From positions 311,839 to 375,838 of the forward strand of contig NW_017802658.1 of the NCBI RefSeq assembly GCF_001625305.1: DNA of 64,000 nt, written 5' to 3'. This DNA is from Branchiostoma belcheri. Its lineage: Eukaryota > Chordata > Leptocardii > Amphioxiformes > Branchiostomatidae. Positions 1 to 12,826 of this stretch are shown here, piece after piece. Under the pieces are notes generated by a model. It saw only the letters and a program-made list of their open reading frames with translations. It made no database searches and was not told where the DNA came from. The position numbers were made by a program, and so were the translations under genes. How positions within the stretch are numbered: the first letter of the stretch is position 1; each line of letters begins with the position of its first letter.

Positions 1-360
1 GCACTTTTTCACTAGATGTGGCTATGCAGTCCTGGAAAACAGCGTTTAGTGCATATTTTCAAACAGAAAAATCGCGTCCCCGCGCCCTTCATGTTGCCGC
101 CCGGCGATCTCAGCTGAAGCGAACAACCAATCAGAGACGCGTAACGCGGATACGTCATGCAAGATTTGCATACCGCCCGCCCACCGCTTCTGCTGGCTGC
201 TGCCATGCTAGCTACGCGCCGTACTTGAAATAAATTGACGTGTATCGCCGTATTTCTGGAAATAAATGCCGCGACACGAAGATCTAGCGCTGACTCGGCT
301 TGCACCCAGCGTTCAGCGTCACCCGCGCCATTACCCGCGCCGTCATTGCTGCGCCGTCAC
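1..360. promoter_or_regulatory. CpG-rich promoter-like patch at the left edge
   Basis: The first 360 bases are much richer in G+C and CpG than the AT-rich DNA that follows, which is typical of a promoter patch in an invertebrate genome. Seen directly: a CCAAT box followed by TCAGAG (127-136), a CRE-like half site TACGTCA (151-157) and a perfect octamer ATTTGCAT (164-171). CCAAT plus octamer is a combination known from histone and some housekeeping promoters. No convincing coding exon is visible here, so the gene probably lies to the left of the window or its first exon is non-coding. The direction of transcription cannot be decided from this sequence. Confidence 0.4.
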
Positions 361-3300
361 CCAACGTTTTTATCGGAACCAGACACCCCTCTGTTTGACC
401 CCTTTTAAATGGTAAGACCCAAAACTGAAACCTCCCCATTCCTTAACAACATGGTAAATTCCATTTTCAGCATAACGGGGGTGTCCGGAGCACTTAAAAA
501 CCTTTTATTTCGACGCCCATAAACACATATACAATTAAACAAAAACGTTCTGCATCATCTGCAGCCCAACAGCAATACGTATACCGAACAACAGACCAAT
601 CCGTCCAGCCGATCGCGAGAAACAGCTGCTGACAGAAATGTTTCGAACAATAGTAAAACCTCCTCGCGGAAGGATATCTCCTTCCCCGGAGGTAATAAGA
701 TAAAAAATTCTAGTTCTTTGTAAACATCTTAGATTCCTTGCACTCCAAATTTCAAGAAGCACCACATCTTCAGACAACCAGTCAATATGTATATCCATTG
801 GATTTATCATTCTCTTTCATCAGAGGCATACAAAATCATTTGTAGTGTGAAAAAAGCCCAGAGATACATGATACTACATAAAATGTGTGTTTAGTGTCTA
901 TGTGGTCCTTGTCTGTACTATGGGTTTTTTCCTGAAATAAAGTCATTCATTCAAAATTCTCATCTTAGAATAGATCTGTAATATGATGTACAAAGTAACA
1001 TCATAGCAACAGTGAGAGGTCACAGTGCCTTATTAAAACATCAGAACTGGCTACAGCTGGACATAACTGACCACAACCGGCAGGCCTAAAATAATTGCAG
1101 TCTAAGATGAATGTTCAGGCATACTAGCAGGGTAACTACATGTATATATGGATCTGTTGTACAATTTGACAGTCTGATACAAAAATAATAATAGTTTTTT
1201 TCACCCCAAGGACTTTATTCATAAAATCAGTTGGTAACTACTGATTTTGGAGCCTGGATATTGAATCCCTTCCTCCTTGCAATATTCTCTTTTGCAAAAT
1301 GAAGATAAGGAATAATAAACATTAGTCCTAACATCTATACATGCATGAACTATAACCTGACACCTTTCCAACCATAAGCAAATCTTGCCGGGTCGGTTTA
1401 TTAGAATATCCTGGTAACCTATAGTAACCTGTACATTACATGACAGCTGGCGAACGTGAGCTGTTATTTTTCTAGGACAACCAGGAACTTGTGTACGTGT
1501 AAATGTATCTCCTCAAACAACGATCAGACTCATTGAAACAACAGAACCGTAAAATTAGACCATCTACTTTAACCAAAAACTGGCTTGATGACTAAATGTC
1601 ACTGGGATCTGTATCTAAAGTGTTACTGCTGAATTACCCTTACATGGGAAAATAATATGGATGGATAAGAAAGTGCCCAATTTTTTTAGACAGAAGTGCA
1701 GTATTATCTGCCATTGTATCTTGATCCATTGAGTTCATCATTTACCAAGCCCTTCTAGATGATGGAAAAGTACTTACCACGACCAGACCACATCCATGAC
1801 TCCTCTAAGTCTATCTCCAACGACCAGATTTTCAAAGAGAAATTGCGAGTCCTCGTGTACATGTACGGGAGAACGCGCACACATCTACCTCGTGCCTGAA
1901 CAACGTCAGGATTGATGTTGTCAGGACTTTAGCAAACCCAGAAGCGAACAAAAGCTCTGCAGACTGTCACCCACACATGCCAGGCAACACGGAATGAGAT
2001 AGGAGTTGACTCAATTTGGAACGATCCATTTCATTTCTAACATAACGCGTGGGTTGCATCCTCAAGGTAGGTAAGGCATTAAAAAGAGTACCTTTGTGTT
2101 CTTAGATAGGACATTTATGTTCACCTACTTTCCGTAATTCATTATAATGCTGGAAGCAATTGACAAAAAATTGTTTTCTTTTACACCCCTGCTTATGACA
2201 ACACAGTGGTATGTTCTAGCTCAGAGCTTTAATTGCTATGGCTGTTTGCTAATAATGTTGACACTCGAGTCGCCAAAAATGGTTGTAAAGAATCGGTCAA
2301 AAGTGCACACATCACTACATCGCCTCCTGCTCTAAAAGCTTTCCTTTTGTCTGTCAGACCAACAGGAGAATCACTGTTTATGTAGGAGTACAATAAGGTT
2401 TGCAGTCATGGCTACGCATGGAAGGAGGATTTCCGCCACACAGATACAATGTATCATTTATCAAAACATACAACTTGTTATGGGAACATCTTTTCCTGTG
2501 ACTGTCCTGTATTTCAACAGTTTTTGCTTCCTAGAAATGCCAAACTTGAAGACAAAAGGGATTCGCACCACTTCATTATGTTCTCATTAACGAGGAAACT
2601 GTAAAAAATTAATGAAGAGGCTGTGGTCTGTAAATACTCTTAGAAACGGGGAGTGGAATTTAAATACTGTGCAATGACGTGTGAGCAGACGATGGTTGTC
2701 AGTGGAGTTGTGATTTATTGATCAGTAATGCGTATTTTCCAGTGTTATTACCTTTGCCAAGTTGGTCAGTTTGGCAGGTTTAATGTGTGATGTACAATAA
2801 ATTATTGTACATTTGTATGCCTGGGTGCCATCCTCCGTAGTTACCGCCGGCTCCCTAATATTGCTGGCTACCACGGACAGTTTGTTTGCGAATAGGACAG
2901 CACAAAAAGTGATGAATTTATTTTTATGATCATGTGTACAGAAAAACTGGGTTATGTGCGTTTGTGAGGGTAGGCCCTTGTCTAAAGAAAAGCTTTAAGC
3001 TTTTCTTGAGATTTTAGCTTTAAAAAAAAAAAGGGTATAGAATTGTTGAATCCAGGAATTTTCAAGCAATGAAGCTTAAGAGTATTTTACCAACAAAATA
3101 AAAAAGTTGAAATGTAAGAAGTGAGTGTTGAAATTACATTACAAAATGTACGAGAGACGTTTTTGTTTTGAAAATGATGTGCACTCTTAGAGTTTGTCTA
3201 CCATAATTACCAAATACCGGTAGCAAAAACAGGCCAGTGATATATTGTTTTTTTGTTCTATTTATTACGATATGTATTAGTGGTATCAGCTTCATATCTA

Positions 3301-3893
3301 CAATAAACGTACAAGTACCTGACCTTCACAACTGTGTACTCCCCAGATGTATCCAAACCCACAAAAAAATAATCACCTTGAAGTTAAAAAAAGAATTTTC
3401 CAATTCGTGGTCGCAGATGTGCTTTATCCACTTCATCCATCCACTCAGTTCACACTCAAGTTACAACAAGTTGCTATACTAGTATATTGTTTTCTTTCCT
3501 AGATTATGTTCAAATGGACAAAATTGCCTCTCATTAATCTAACAGGCATGCAATATACACATACTTTAGATAGCTGAATGATTGTAGGTTCATTCACAGA
3601 GGGTTGATAAGCAGGGTAATTGAATATCCTGCAAAGGAAAATGCAAAGGTCATGGGATAGGTGAGGTACAAATTACCCCTTTTCATGTCATGGAAAGAAT
3701 GAATAAAATTTATTGGTGAAATTTATGTGGTGTGCAATCAGTACAAGTAATTGGTTATTAGCTTTTCACAACTAATGAAAATTAAGTCTTCTATCTGAAG
3801 AGAAAAACACTTCAAGATGCTTACAAACGGTTCAAGCCACTCCAACATGCTGTGCAGGTTTCCTAATTGGCCATATAGTCATCCTTGTTTTCC
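361..3893. other. Gene-free AT-rich stretch
   Basis: No exon could be recognised on either strand; ORFs are short, AT-rich and unlike known proteins. A weak inverted repeat with GACACCCC/GGGGTGTC ends lies at about 370-487. Poly-A and poly-T runs and ACATGTA words are common. One isolated end of the TAGCCTGG foldback family lies at about 2817-2860. Confidence 0.5.
2817..2860. repeat. Isolated end of the TAGCCTGGGTGCCATCC foldback family
   Basis: GCCTGGGTGCCATCC followed by a diverged GTAGTTACCG and GGCTCCC block matches one arm of the complete hairpin at 24031-24128. The opposite arm is not recognisable here, so this is a broken or diverged copy. Confidence 0.5.
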
Positions 3894-3896
3894 TTA

Positions 3897-4250
3897 GGCC
3901 TAGGAAAAAATGTTGTGTTTCCTGTTTCATTCCTGAAAGAATTAGGGTTGGTAGGTAGAGATTATCTTTTTATTTTATTTTATTTTTTTAGGCTCCAGTG
4001 ATATCTATATAGGGGTCCAACTTGTACAATATAGTTTATCAAAGTGAAACTTACATGAGGACACTTTTATTTTCAATGTCAGTGTTAGAAAACCAATTGT
4101 ACAACGTTTTATCACTCAGGTGTCAGATCATGGAGCTAGAAAAGGTTGATCAGCTCGAAACATTAATACTTATGTCCTTTGCAAGGGTTCACCCTCAAAA
4201 AAGTCTAGGGTCAGTCGGGAAACAGGAAACACAACATTTTTTCCTAGGCC
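3897..4250. mobile_element. MITE with GGCCTAGGAAAAAATG ends
   Basis: The left end reads GGCCTAGGAAAAAATGTTGT and continues through GTTTCCTGTTTC; the right end is its reverse complement (about 4218-4250), giving terminal inverted repeats of about 32 bases. The flanks are TTA on the left and CTA on the right, close to the TWA target duplication of PIF/Harbinger elements. There is no coding capacity. A further end of the same family, with a TTA flank, is at 18468-18535. Confidence 0.75.
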
Positions 4251-4253
4251 CTA

Positions 4254-5307
4254 GTGTAAAACAGCAAGAAAACCCTGCGCAGGTGGCACACCAGCTTCCG
4301 TCTTTGATTGTAATCTCACTTCCATTAGCATCATGACTAAACACTTGGTTATAAATCCACAGATATCAAACAGTTGCAGGTAGCAATGGGAATAAAACCC
4401 TAAACCTCTGATCTGGAATCAGTAGAGATTAATATAGGGTTTGGTATGGATTACAAAATGGTTCTTCCAAAGGAAATATTCAATGTTGAGAAATACAACA
4501 TTTCGTGTTCTGATTTTAAAATCTTTACATCAGGTAGATTCTTAATATTTCTGGATATACGTTTTTGCTACAGGTAACTGCGCAAGCCCACATATATCCT
4601 GAACTCAAGTTACGATCTAGATGGTGAACCCAAGTTACTCCGATGTTGACCTTAGGTAATACATTAGCCTAATGCATATTCTATACTATTTCTATCAGAA
4701 CATAACAGGAAGTACACTTGATATGAGCAGCTACTGGCAGATGGTCAGGTCGACTACGCTGGGGCGGAGTAAAATCAATGTTTCCTTAGAATCAATTTTG
4801 TACAAACAAGGATTCCCAGATATGTCACAACCAAATTGGCAGCAATTTTGCTAAATTACATTATATATTATAGTATTAATTGCTGAAAATCTTTCTTATC
4901 TCTAAACATGCAACATTTTGGCCAGAAAATGTCGCAATCATGAAATATCAAATGAAGAAATGGCAACAAAATATAGTCTCAGAATAAAAGTTCATTTGTG
5001 TTGGTAGATGATGACAACATTCTGCTAGTGTCACATGACTGACAGGTTACATTTCTGTATTTCTGTCAGAATTTCTGATGAAGGCCAAAGAGTCACGACA
5101 GATAGAAATGCTGTATTTTATCGGGGCAGATGTGCATGTAAACTAACCAGCATATGTTATTCTTTGACTTGATGGCAAGCTTGTATTCTTTTAGCTTGCC
5201 AAATTGTTCCTTTTTGTCTTTTTTTTTTTCAAATTGCATCTGCAGGTTGGTACTTGTATTTCGGACCCTGTTCTGGCGTCAGGTGAAAAAGACTCCTCCA
5301 AACTTAC
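4254..5307. other. Gene-free stretch
   Basis: Nothing recognisable on either strand. It lies downstream (minus-strand sense) of the transmembrane exon at 5308-5491 and could be intron or 3' region of that gene. No further exon of it could be identified. Confidence 0.4.
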
Positions 5308-5491
5308 TTGATAGTTTTTCTGGTGATGAGGTTGGACTGGTGGAACGCTCCGCCCTTCTCCGATGTTTCATCGTCCCTCTCCAGTTCTGTGTAACTGTCC
5401 CGCCGCTGACACCACTGGCACAGCGAGCAGAGGGCAAGGGTCATCACCATGGTAACCAGGCTGGCCGCAGCAACCACAACTGGCAGCAGTG
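5308..5491 (-). CDS. Exon of a single-pass transmembrane protein with a membrane-proximal cysteine cluster (possible LAT/PAG-like adaptor)
   Basis: Minus-strand exon with a TTTTTCCAG acceptor and an AA|GTAAGT donor, starting in phase 1 and ending in phase 2 (184 bases). It encodes a hydrophobic helix beginning LLPVVVAAASLVTMVM, then the cysteine cluster CSLCQWCQRR, then an acidic tail with SYTELERDDE and FHQSNLITRK. A helix followed at once by CxxCxxC and basic residues is the usual layout of a palmitoylated type III membrane protein. Immune transmembrane adaptors such as LAT, LAT2 and PAG have this layout, with a very short outside segment and cytoplasmic tyrosines. The tyrosine here is in a YxxL context. 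I cannot assign a family from one exon: a receptor with an extracellular domain on other phase-1 exons is equally possible. GC content and both splice sites set it off sharply from its surroundings. The five in-frame residues before the acceptor are intron, not protein. Confidence 0.6.
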
Positions 5492-5635
5492 CTGGAAAAA
5501 GCAGAGACAAGAATGTAAATGTCTGTTTTCATAAAACTCTGAAACTTTATTCGATTTGACTTGCTGAAATTGCAACTGTACAATACACATGGGATGCAGG
5601 CAGCTGTTGCTAATGTTGTGTCCCACACATAGAAA

Positions 5636-5765
5636 CTCATTTTCACTTGACTTAAGTGGGGAAAGTCGTGTTAAGTGCCTTTCCGAAGGGCACAAGATTG
5701 ATGGCATGTCAGGACTCAAACCCGGGACCTCTTGGTTCCAAGTCGAGCAAACTGTCATTGCTTTA
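5636..5765 (-). mobile_element. tRNA-derived SINE fragment
   Basis: Read on the minus strand, it contains a B-box-like GGGTTTGAGTCC preceded by CAAGAGGTCCC. This is followed by the body word TTGTGCCCTTCGGAAAGGCA and ACGACTTTCCCCAC. The same body is present in the fuller copy at 46280-46690, which also preserves the A box. The tail end is missing here. Confidence 0.65.
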
Positions 5766-8700
5766 TGATCTTTTTCTCAACAATTGAATAATGAACGACC
5801 TTCCTTTTACACATGTTGATGTGTAGGTTGACTACATTTCTGTATTTCAAATCAGTGCATCAGAACTACCCTTTTGATTTTGAAAAAGAGCATATGCTTC
5901 ACCATAGAACGACAAAAGAGGAGAAGACATTTTTAGAAGATGAATAGATATCTTTCGTGGAAAACTCTATTCCTAAGCATTAATTCATTATCTTCAAAGT
6001 TGGAACTCCAATTCCAACACAAAAAGAAATCAGTGCACCGAATTTCCAGTATACTGTGGCAGTTTTTCCCTTCTGTATCTTGTCTATATAATGAAAGAAA
6101 TGCACAGTAGGCCTCTCTCTGGCCTGACTAACTATGCTGTCAATCATGAGCCGTGACATCTAAGTAATTGGCAATCACTTGCTGATAACCATCTGTATAA
6201 AACATGTCAGTGGGGGCTTCAATACCTGCTGGGTCCATTTAGATATAAATAGATAGTAGAACAGCCAACAAGGGTTTGAATGACAGGTACAACATTTGCT
6301 ATGAATCAAGGCACCCACGCATTGTGGATAGGTGTATACCTTTCAATCTGCTGCCTTTCTGTTCAAAAGAAGAATGAATTTCGAAGACCCACAATCAGTT
6401 TTTTTTAAAGTGCTATGGAGGCGTGATACTTTTATGTGCTCTTCATTTGAAATTAAACCCTCCTGAATTCCAATCTACCCTCAGAAATTGATACAATAAA
6501 CTTTATAATGGATGAAGATACAAATTTTCTGGGTTATAAATAGGGATTGGTAATAGCATACTACATCACATGCCACTTCCCACGCATGCACGAGGTACAT
6601 GCGCAACTTTCCACATGTGCACATGCAGAACAATACAGGTTTATTTTTCTTGTCTTTTTGCCACTGTACATGTCCTGTTCATCATATGTATACATTGTAC
6701 CATATACAATTGCTGTGCGCTAAACTTTATGTTTTATCTATCTAGCCCAGTGTTCTCGCTAGCCTGAATTTTTTTCCTTCATCTCAAATTTCTTTCACAT
6801 AATAATCCTCTCCTTGGAAAATTTCAGGCATGCTCCCCTTGGAAAATCTAAAACCTTAACCCTCTGAAACACTATAGCTTTTTCTGCATTTTGAGGGGCA
6901 AATTTTGCTGGTAGACTTGAGCTTAGTTTAATAACATATATTTGCATGCCAATTTTTGTCACTGATGATGAGGATCAGCCAACAAATGACAGAAAGGTGG
7001 ATACTGGCTGGAAAACTAATCAATAGCCTGATACTGTAGTCTTCAAATCTGTATCAGACTTCCTGCTTCCCATCCCAACAGCCCACATGAACTTTTCACT
7101 TCTATTTTGAATATCAAGTAGCCCCATTTTCGGAGCCAAGTACATGTATATAAAGAGCTGAAACGTGTGTACTCTAAGTCTGAAGGTAGTGGTATAATCC
7201 TCCACACACCAGACTGGATAGCTTAGAAAGGTCAACTTATACCAGGCTATGGGGCTGATGCAATTTTGTTCTTCATATAAGGTTCCTAAGGTTGCTAAAG
7301 CTTTACATCAAAAGTAGTACAACAAAGCCAAAAAAAATCTAATTTTTCAACCTTTCGTAAAGTTTTATATCTAATTTCACCCAAAGAAAATTTCCTATCA
7401 CTGTTCTAACCAGCTACTAGTTGATATGCTGTTTCATACTGTCATAAACTGAGTACATGCCAAAGTACAAAAATGTACTGCCATCCAAAATCAAACATTC
7501 AGATTGTATGTTTACCCTTCATTGGAAAGTCGTGATCAACATGTAGCTATAGATTAGGGCAAGATCAATATATCATATTCTCCATGCGAATATGGTACCC
7601 GGTATTGTGAGCTATTTAAATCTATTGTCTGATATCTCTTATAGAAAAGATAAAGCATGTAATATCTTGTATTTCAGATGAACAAAAACTTGTCATGCAA
7701 GTTTGAATCTTACATGGTTCTGCAAATTCTTGATGGCTGAGATTCCACAACTTCAGAAACAGAAGAAGCACTTGAAGATTGTTTTCACCTGTGCTTTAAA
7801 CCATTTCCTTACTCAAGTCTTGAGGAAGAAAGACTGTGTATTTCTTGTTGCCACACCATTCAACCATCACATGCAATGTAGACACTATACATACCAGTAG
7901 AGGCACGCCTCATGACAAAAACAGACCAGGAAACGTACCTGACATTGCCATTATTGACAAGTAGTTGTCCAATAGTTTCTCATACCGTATCAAGACTCAC
8001 AAAGTCTAGACTACGAAAATGATTGTTCAGATTAACTTAACCTAGTCAATGTCACATAGTAAGAATACCTGAATTCAATGCATTTCCTTTCTGCAGGAGA
8101 TAACATCATTGCACTTTTGTCCATTGCAATGTAAGGAAAATGTCTGAGGAAAATGATACTGAGGAAGACAAAATACTTACCGAATTCAGCAGACCCAAGC
8201 ATATCCTACCATTCCTAAGCAATGTCGACAAGGAAATGTCGACTTTACCCTTTCCTTAAGGCCAAGACCTTTCTTAGATGCCTTCTCACGAAGCACGAGA
8301 TCCTGCACGACCTTCAAACAATCATAGCTCAAAGGTTATGATCAGACTTGATCTTCGCAGAGTTCAGAGGTTAGTTTTGACGACCGTAGGACTAAACTTC
8401 TTATTGGAAGGCACACGTTTGCCATGTGGTGAGAATTATTCCTGGTCCAACCAAACGTGTTGTGAAAAGGTTAGCTGAGTCGTGACCGACGTAACAAAGG
8501 GTGGGATGACGACGTGAGGTGTGCCCAAAGGCCCTTGTATGTTTTTAGGGAGGGCGCAACAGGAGGAATGTTGTTTTGGTAAACAGAAGCAACAGAGCAT
8601 GTCCAGCACATCTGACGCTGACCAGTAATGTCAAAAACATCTGCCTGAGTCACATGGGATTATATTTTGTCTCTAAGCCAACCAATGAAAGATAAGTCTC

Positions 8701-9970
8701 TATGAGAAGTTAATTGGAAAGACAACAGCATTGTAGAATCTAGTAATTTTGGCTAGCCTACATGTATGTGATATTTTCATACCTTGACTTTTGAATATCT
8801 ACATTGGGAAAAATCGGCATTAATTGTTGAGTTTCTAAGCTACTGTATGAAAACATACAGTATAATATATAGTAAAACATACACATAAAAACATGACCTG
8901 AAAGGTTTAAGTAAGTATGATCAGAAGAAAATTTCAAACTACACTTACTTGAGTCTGAAGAAAATGCAGACATTTCACTCTGGTACATTTCCTTTTATTT
9001 CTTATACAAATGGAAAAATCTACACATCTTACAGAGCATGAAAGAGTGTGTCATCTACTTGCTAGTACAGGTTAACTTACTACAACATATACTTCCTGGA
9101 AGTGTTTCCTCTCAAGTTTTCCAGAAATCATGACTTCCTGTGAACAATGTCAAGGTGTGGCACCCAGTAGGAACTTGGAGTGGTGCCAAGTATTAAAGTA
9201 CAAAATTACAATAAGCATAAAAGGCCCTATGTAACAGGTGGTCATATAATAAAAAGAACCATTTCAAACTGTATAATTTATCAAAACAACTTTACCACAT
9301 ACAAAGACTATCATCAATGTTAGCAGAATTTTATATTTCACCTGTGTTCCTAAATATAACAAGTACCCAGAAAATGTGAAAGGCTAAGAATGCTATATAT
9401 AATAGATGACAGTTCTTTTATGCACATATAATCTAGTAAAGAAAACAAAGACTATTCAGAAGTCATGAACTCCAGTTTTTCTGGGGAAGACACTTTGTGT
9501 TTGTCACATGTCTTAAACTTTGGGAAAACACATGACAGTCACTCCCAGTCACATTCTATACACTTTTGTCATGGTTGTCATAGAAATCGCAGAACAAACT
9601 CAAGTTGCAGACCACATGATGTCCAGTCCATTTCTTTTTTTGATGAAAGTCAAAAGTGGCCAAACAATCCAACTTAACTTTTCAGATTCCCTAAATGGCA
9701 ATGGTATTTACAATGAATTAAGGAATGAATGCCATGCCAGTTCCCAATCACAGGATAACTTCTGTTGTCTGGTTGTGTTGATATTTGAGAAAACTGACCT
9801 GACAAGAAAATGTAAAGCCTTGAATACTGTTATTTCTTCCAAATAAAATGTGAAACAATTAGAGTTAAAGTTTTTAGATCCACGTAATGTTCTTGTTGCA
9901 TGATTGTGTTCCATGAAATACAGTACCAGTAGTATTAAAGGGCAGAGTGTTAAGGTTTTATTTACAGCAC
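5766..9970. other. Gene-free stretch with a hAT-like end at 6748
   Basis: No exon recognised. CAGTGTTCTCGCTAGCC at 6748-6764 resembles a hAT-type terminus and matches, in reverse, the sequence ending at 36763. The slightly GC-richer block at 8210-8600 has a 66-codon plus-strand ORF without recognisable similarity and no clear splice sites. The rest is AT-rich. Confidence 0.4.
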
Positions 9971-9973
9971 TAA

Positions 9974-10297
9974 GGCCACACCAATTTAATTTGTTGTTTC
10001 TCGGATTTGCCCTGTCCAATTTTTTCTGATTTGCAAAAAAAAAAAAAAATTAGGTTCTGAATCAACGGCAAAATGCTCAAGGAAAAACATATTTTGGCCC
10101 CAACGGTTGAAGTTCAAAATCTACAGTTTTAATTATAAACCAGCCTGGTATGTTGACTTCATGGCTCATAATATCATATCATAACATTTCTGGCCTTCAT
10201 GGGGTGCCCTGGCCTGTTTTTTTTTACCTATTTCACCCTGTCACTTCATATTTTTTCTGGGAAAATTCAAGAAACAACATACTAAATTGGTATGGCC
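9974..10297. mobile_element. Tourist-like MITE, copy 1
   Basis: The ends are GGCCACACCAATTTAATTTG and its inverted form at the right, flanked by TAA on both sides. The left subterminal part reads TTGTTGTTTCTCGGATTTGC, a variant shared with the right end of the copy at 39554-39944. A 3-base TWA duplication and GGC ends are the hallmarks of PIF/Harbinger-derived MITEs. Confidence 0.85.
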
Positions 10298-10300
10298 TAA

Positions 10301-11483
10301 CAGGGACAAATCTCTAGTGTCTGTGCCCCTCCCTGTGAACCATTAAAACATCATTTGGCTAAGCCTTTTTATTGGAGGGATTAACAGATAGAAGAAGAAA
10401 CTCCCTGGGGGAGGAAACCCTACACTGTAGTACACACTTCACACTTACTCAATAAACACTGTTATGTGTTACAGTGATTATGGAGTTGATAGTATTGTTG
10501 GTTGCCTTTGTTCCCATGTATAAGCAAGGTTTGCAGTAAACAAGTCATACATCATGAGCAAAAGCTCAATAATCTATTAAAAGCTATTTTTGCTGTTCAG
10601 GCTATCTATCTAAACTATGAAAAGCCATACTTTTCTACCTATTCTATCAGATTCCATCCAGGGTTTTTGTAGCTGCAGGTTTCTCTAATGTAGTCTCCAC
10701 CAGACTCTTTTGCAGCCTGAATATGTAGTAGAAATCAGCCTAAAATTTTAAAAAGAATGTAGCTGGCCAAGGGGAGCCAGCTGGCCATAGAGGGTCCAAT
10801 TTGTCTAAAGTGTCTGAACCTGCAGTCAAATCATTATCCAAGGCTAAAGGAAAATACAGCTATAGATCGAGGCATTCAAAGCAAATGGCTCTTACATGTA
10901 AGCATCAAAACTAGTACATGTAGTACATGTATATCTCATCAGGTGTTCATGGTATTTATTTGTTTTATTCTGTTTATGTATTTCACTCTACAGATTGTCA
11001 TCAGCAACAACAGTCTGGAGTATTACATTAATAAATCACTTTCTGCCACTCCAAAGTTTCTTTACCTCAGCTTTTAGAAAAGTACATTATTCTAACAAAC
11101 AATGTATGTATGTTGAAATATAAAAGTTTGTACTGTTGTCAATAGTGCTGTTTTCACAAGGTCAAGTTCAAGAAAAATTTCAGAAACAAGAATATCTCTG
11201 AAGTGGCCTCAACAATAAGCCACTACATAACTCTGGCCTTTAGCGACCTTGTCAATGGTTAACCTTAACCTATATGCTAAGCACACACAAATGCCAAAAA
11301 TAACAATTTAACCTCCAGCATATTCCCTTTCCATTAGTAAAATAAACGGTACATTTTGCAGTAATGGGCTATTATATTAGTACAAACTGGCTTTAACCTG
11401 CCATCTGTTGGTAAAGTAAACAGTTTTTACCCTAGCAAGTGAGAGAATATCCAAGAGCTTTCTGTTTTAGCAGCCTGCAATGA
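10301..11483. other. Gene-free stretch
   Basis: AT-rich, no recognisable exon, RNA gene or element apart from scattered ACATGTA words. Confidence 0.4.
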
Positions 11484-12171
11484 CAGGGGTGCCAGAGTAT
11501 ACAGTGCAATTTTACGGAATACAGAGCAATTTTACTAGTAAACAGTGCAATTTTACTAGTAAACAGTGCAATTTTACGGAATACATGTACAGTGCAATCG
11601 TATTAGTATACAGTGCAATTTTACGGAATACAGTGCAATTTTACTAGTGACGTCCGCAATCTTGAAACTAAAGGGAAAGCAGGGAAAGCTGGGTCCAAGT
11701 CAGATGGTTAAAATCACTAGTAAAATTGCACTGTATCCCGTAAAATTGCACTTTAGGCCACACCAATTTAATTTGTTGGTTCTCGGATTCGCCTCTTCGT
11801 TTTTTTCTGATTTGCAAAAAAAAAAAAATATGATTCTGGTTCTGCATCAACTGAAAAATGCTCATATTTTGCCCCCCAACAGTTGAGGAAAGTCCTTTTC
11901 TTCCTAGTTGTTACAGTTTTCCCATCTATCATTGCAGTGGTTTGATTAAAAGTTCAAAATTCAATGTTTAAATTTCAACCCAGCCTTTTGTGTTGACTTC
12001 ATGGCTCATTTCGTAGCATTTAAGCCTATAATAGGATGCCAAGACCTGTTTTTATTTGTATTTTTTTTCGCCCTGTCGCTTCATATTTTTTCTGAAAAAA
12101 TCCGAGAACCAACAAATTAAATTGGTGTGGCCTTATTCCGTAAAATTGCACTGTATCCTCTGGCACCCCTG
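11484..12171. mobile_element. hAT-like non-autonomous element with subterminal repeats, interrupted by a MITE
   Basis: The left end is CAGGGGTGCCAGAG and the right end is its reverse complement, CTCTGGCACCCCTG. Inside the left end lie at least six tandem units of the type ACAGTGCAATTTTAC with GGAATA or TAGTAA spacers (11499-11647). Inside the right end the same unit occurs inverted (11718-11750 and 12137-12155). Repeated subterminal motifs of this kind are typical transposase binding sites of hAT elements. A Tourist-like MITE (11756-12132) has inserted into the right repeat block, so the hAT-like element is older. I see no exact 8-base target duplication. Confidence 0.7.
11756..12132. mobile_element. 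Tourist-like MITE, copy 2, nested
   Basis: Complete 377-base copy of the GGCCACACCAATTTAATTTG family with perfect TTA duplications at 11753-11755 and 12133-12135. It is inserted in the repeat block of the hAT-like element. Removing it restores a continuous run of the inverted TAAAATTGCACT unit. Confidence 0.92.
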
Positions 12172-12503
12172 AATGTGCTGATTTACCGTGAAATGGTAAT
12201 TTGTCAAACAGTAGCAGTACAGGGGATAGAAATTACTCTTGGGAATATTGGGAAAGTCCCTTGTCAAATTTAAAGGGTACAGGCATGCCACCTCCTGGTG
12301 TGATTTGAACCAGCTCTAATCTTTCACACATTAGACACGCCACTTGTCTGTGTAGATTTGAAGGCAGTATTTTCTATCTGTTGTTAGCAACAAGATGACT
12401 GATACATGATGCTAAGGATAAATCCTTTTCTTCCTGCATAGTCATTAGAATTCCCAGAACAACTCCTTACTGAAGTACCTAAATGCCAGTCCTTTAAGCT
12501 TTA

Positions 12504-12823
12504 GGCCACAAAAAATTAATTTGTTGGTTCTCGAGTTTTTTTCAGAAAAAAAAGAAGTGACAGGGAAAAAAACAAGCCTAGGCATCCTATGATTGTAAAA
12601 TAAGCCCCGAATGCTACAATAGGAGCCATGAAGTCAACATGCCAGGCTGGTTGAACTTTTCATCAAACCATTGCATTGATAGATGGAAGAACTGTAATAG
12701 CTAGCAAGACAAGGACTTTCTTCAAACCAAAATTTGAGCATTTTGGAGTTGGAGTTTTTTTTTTCAAATCAGAAAAAATGAAGTGGGCGAATCCAAGAAC
12801 TAATTGATTAAATTGTTTTGGCC
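12504..12823. mobile_element. Tourist-like MITE, copy 3, diverged
   Basis: TTA duplications at 12501-12503 and 12824-12826. The ends are diverged (GGCCACAAAAAATTAATTTG on the left). The body is in the opposite orientation to copy 2 and is older by eye. Confidence 0.85.
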
Positions 12824-12826
12824 TTA

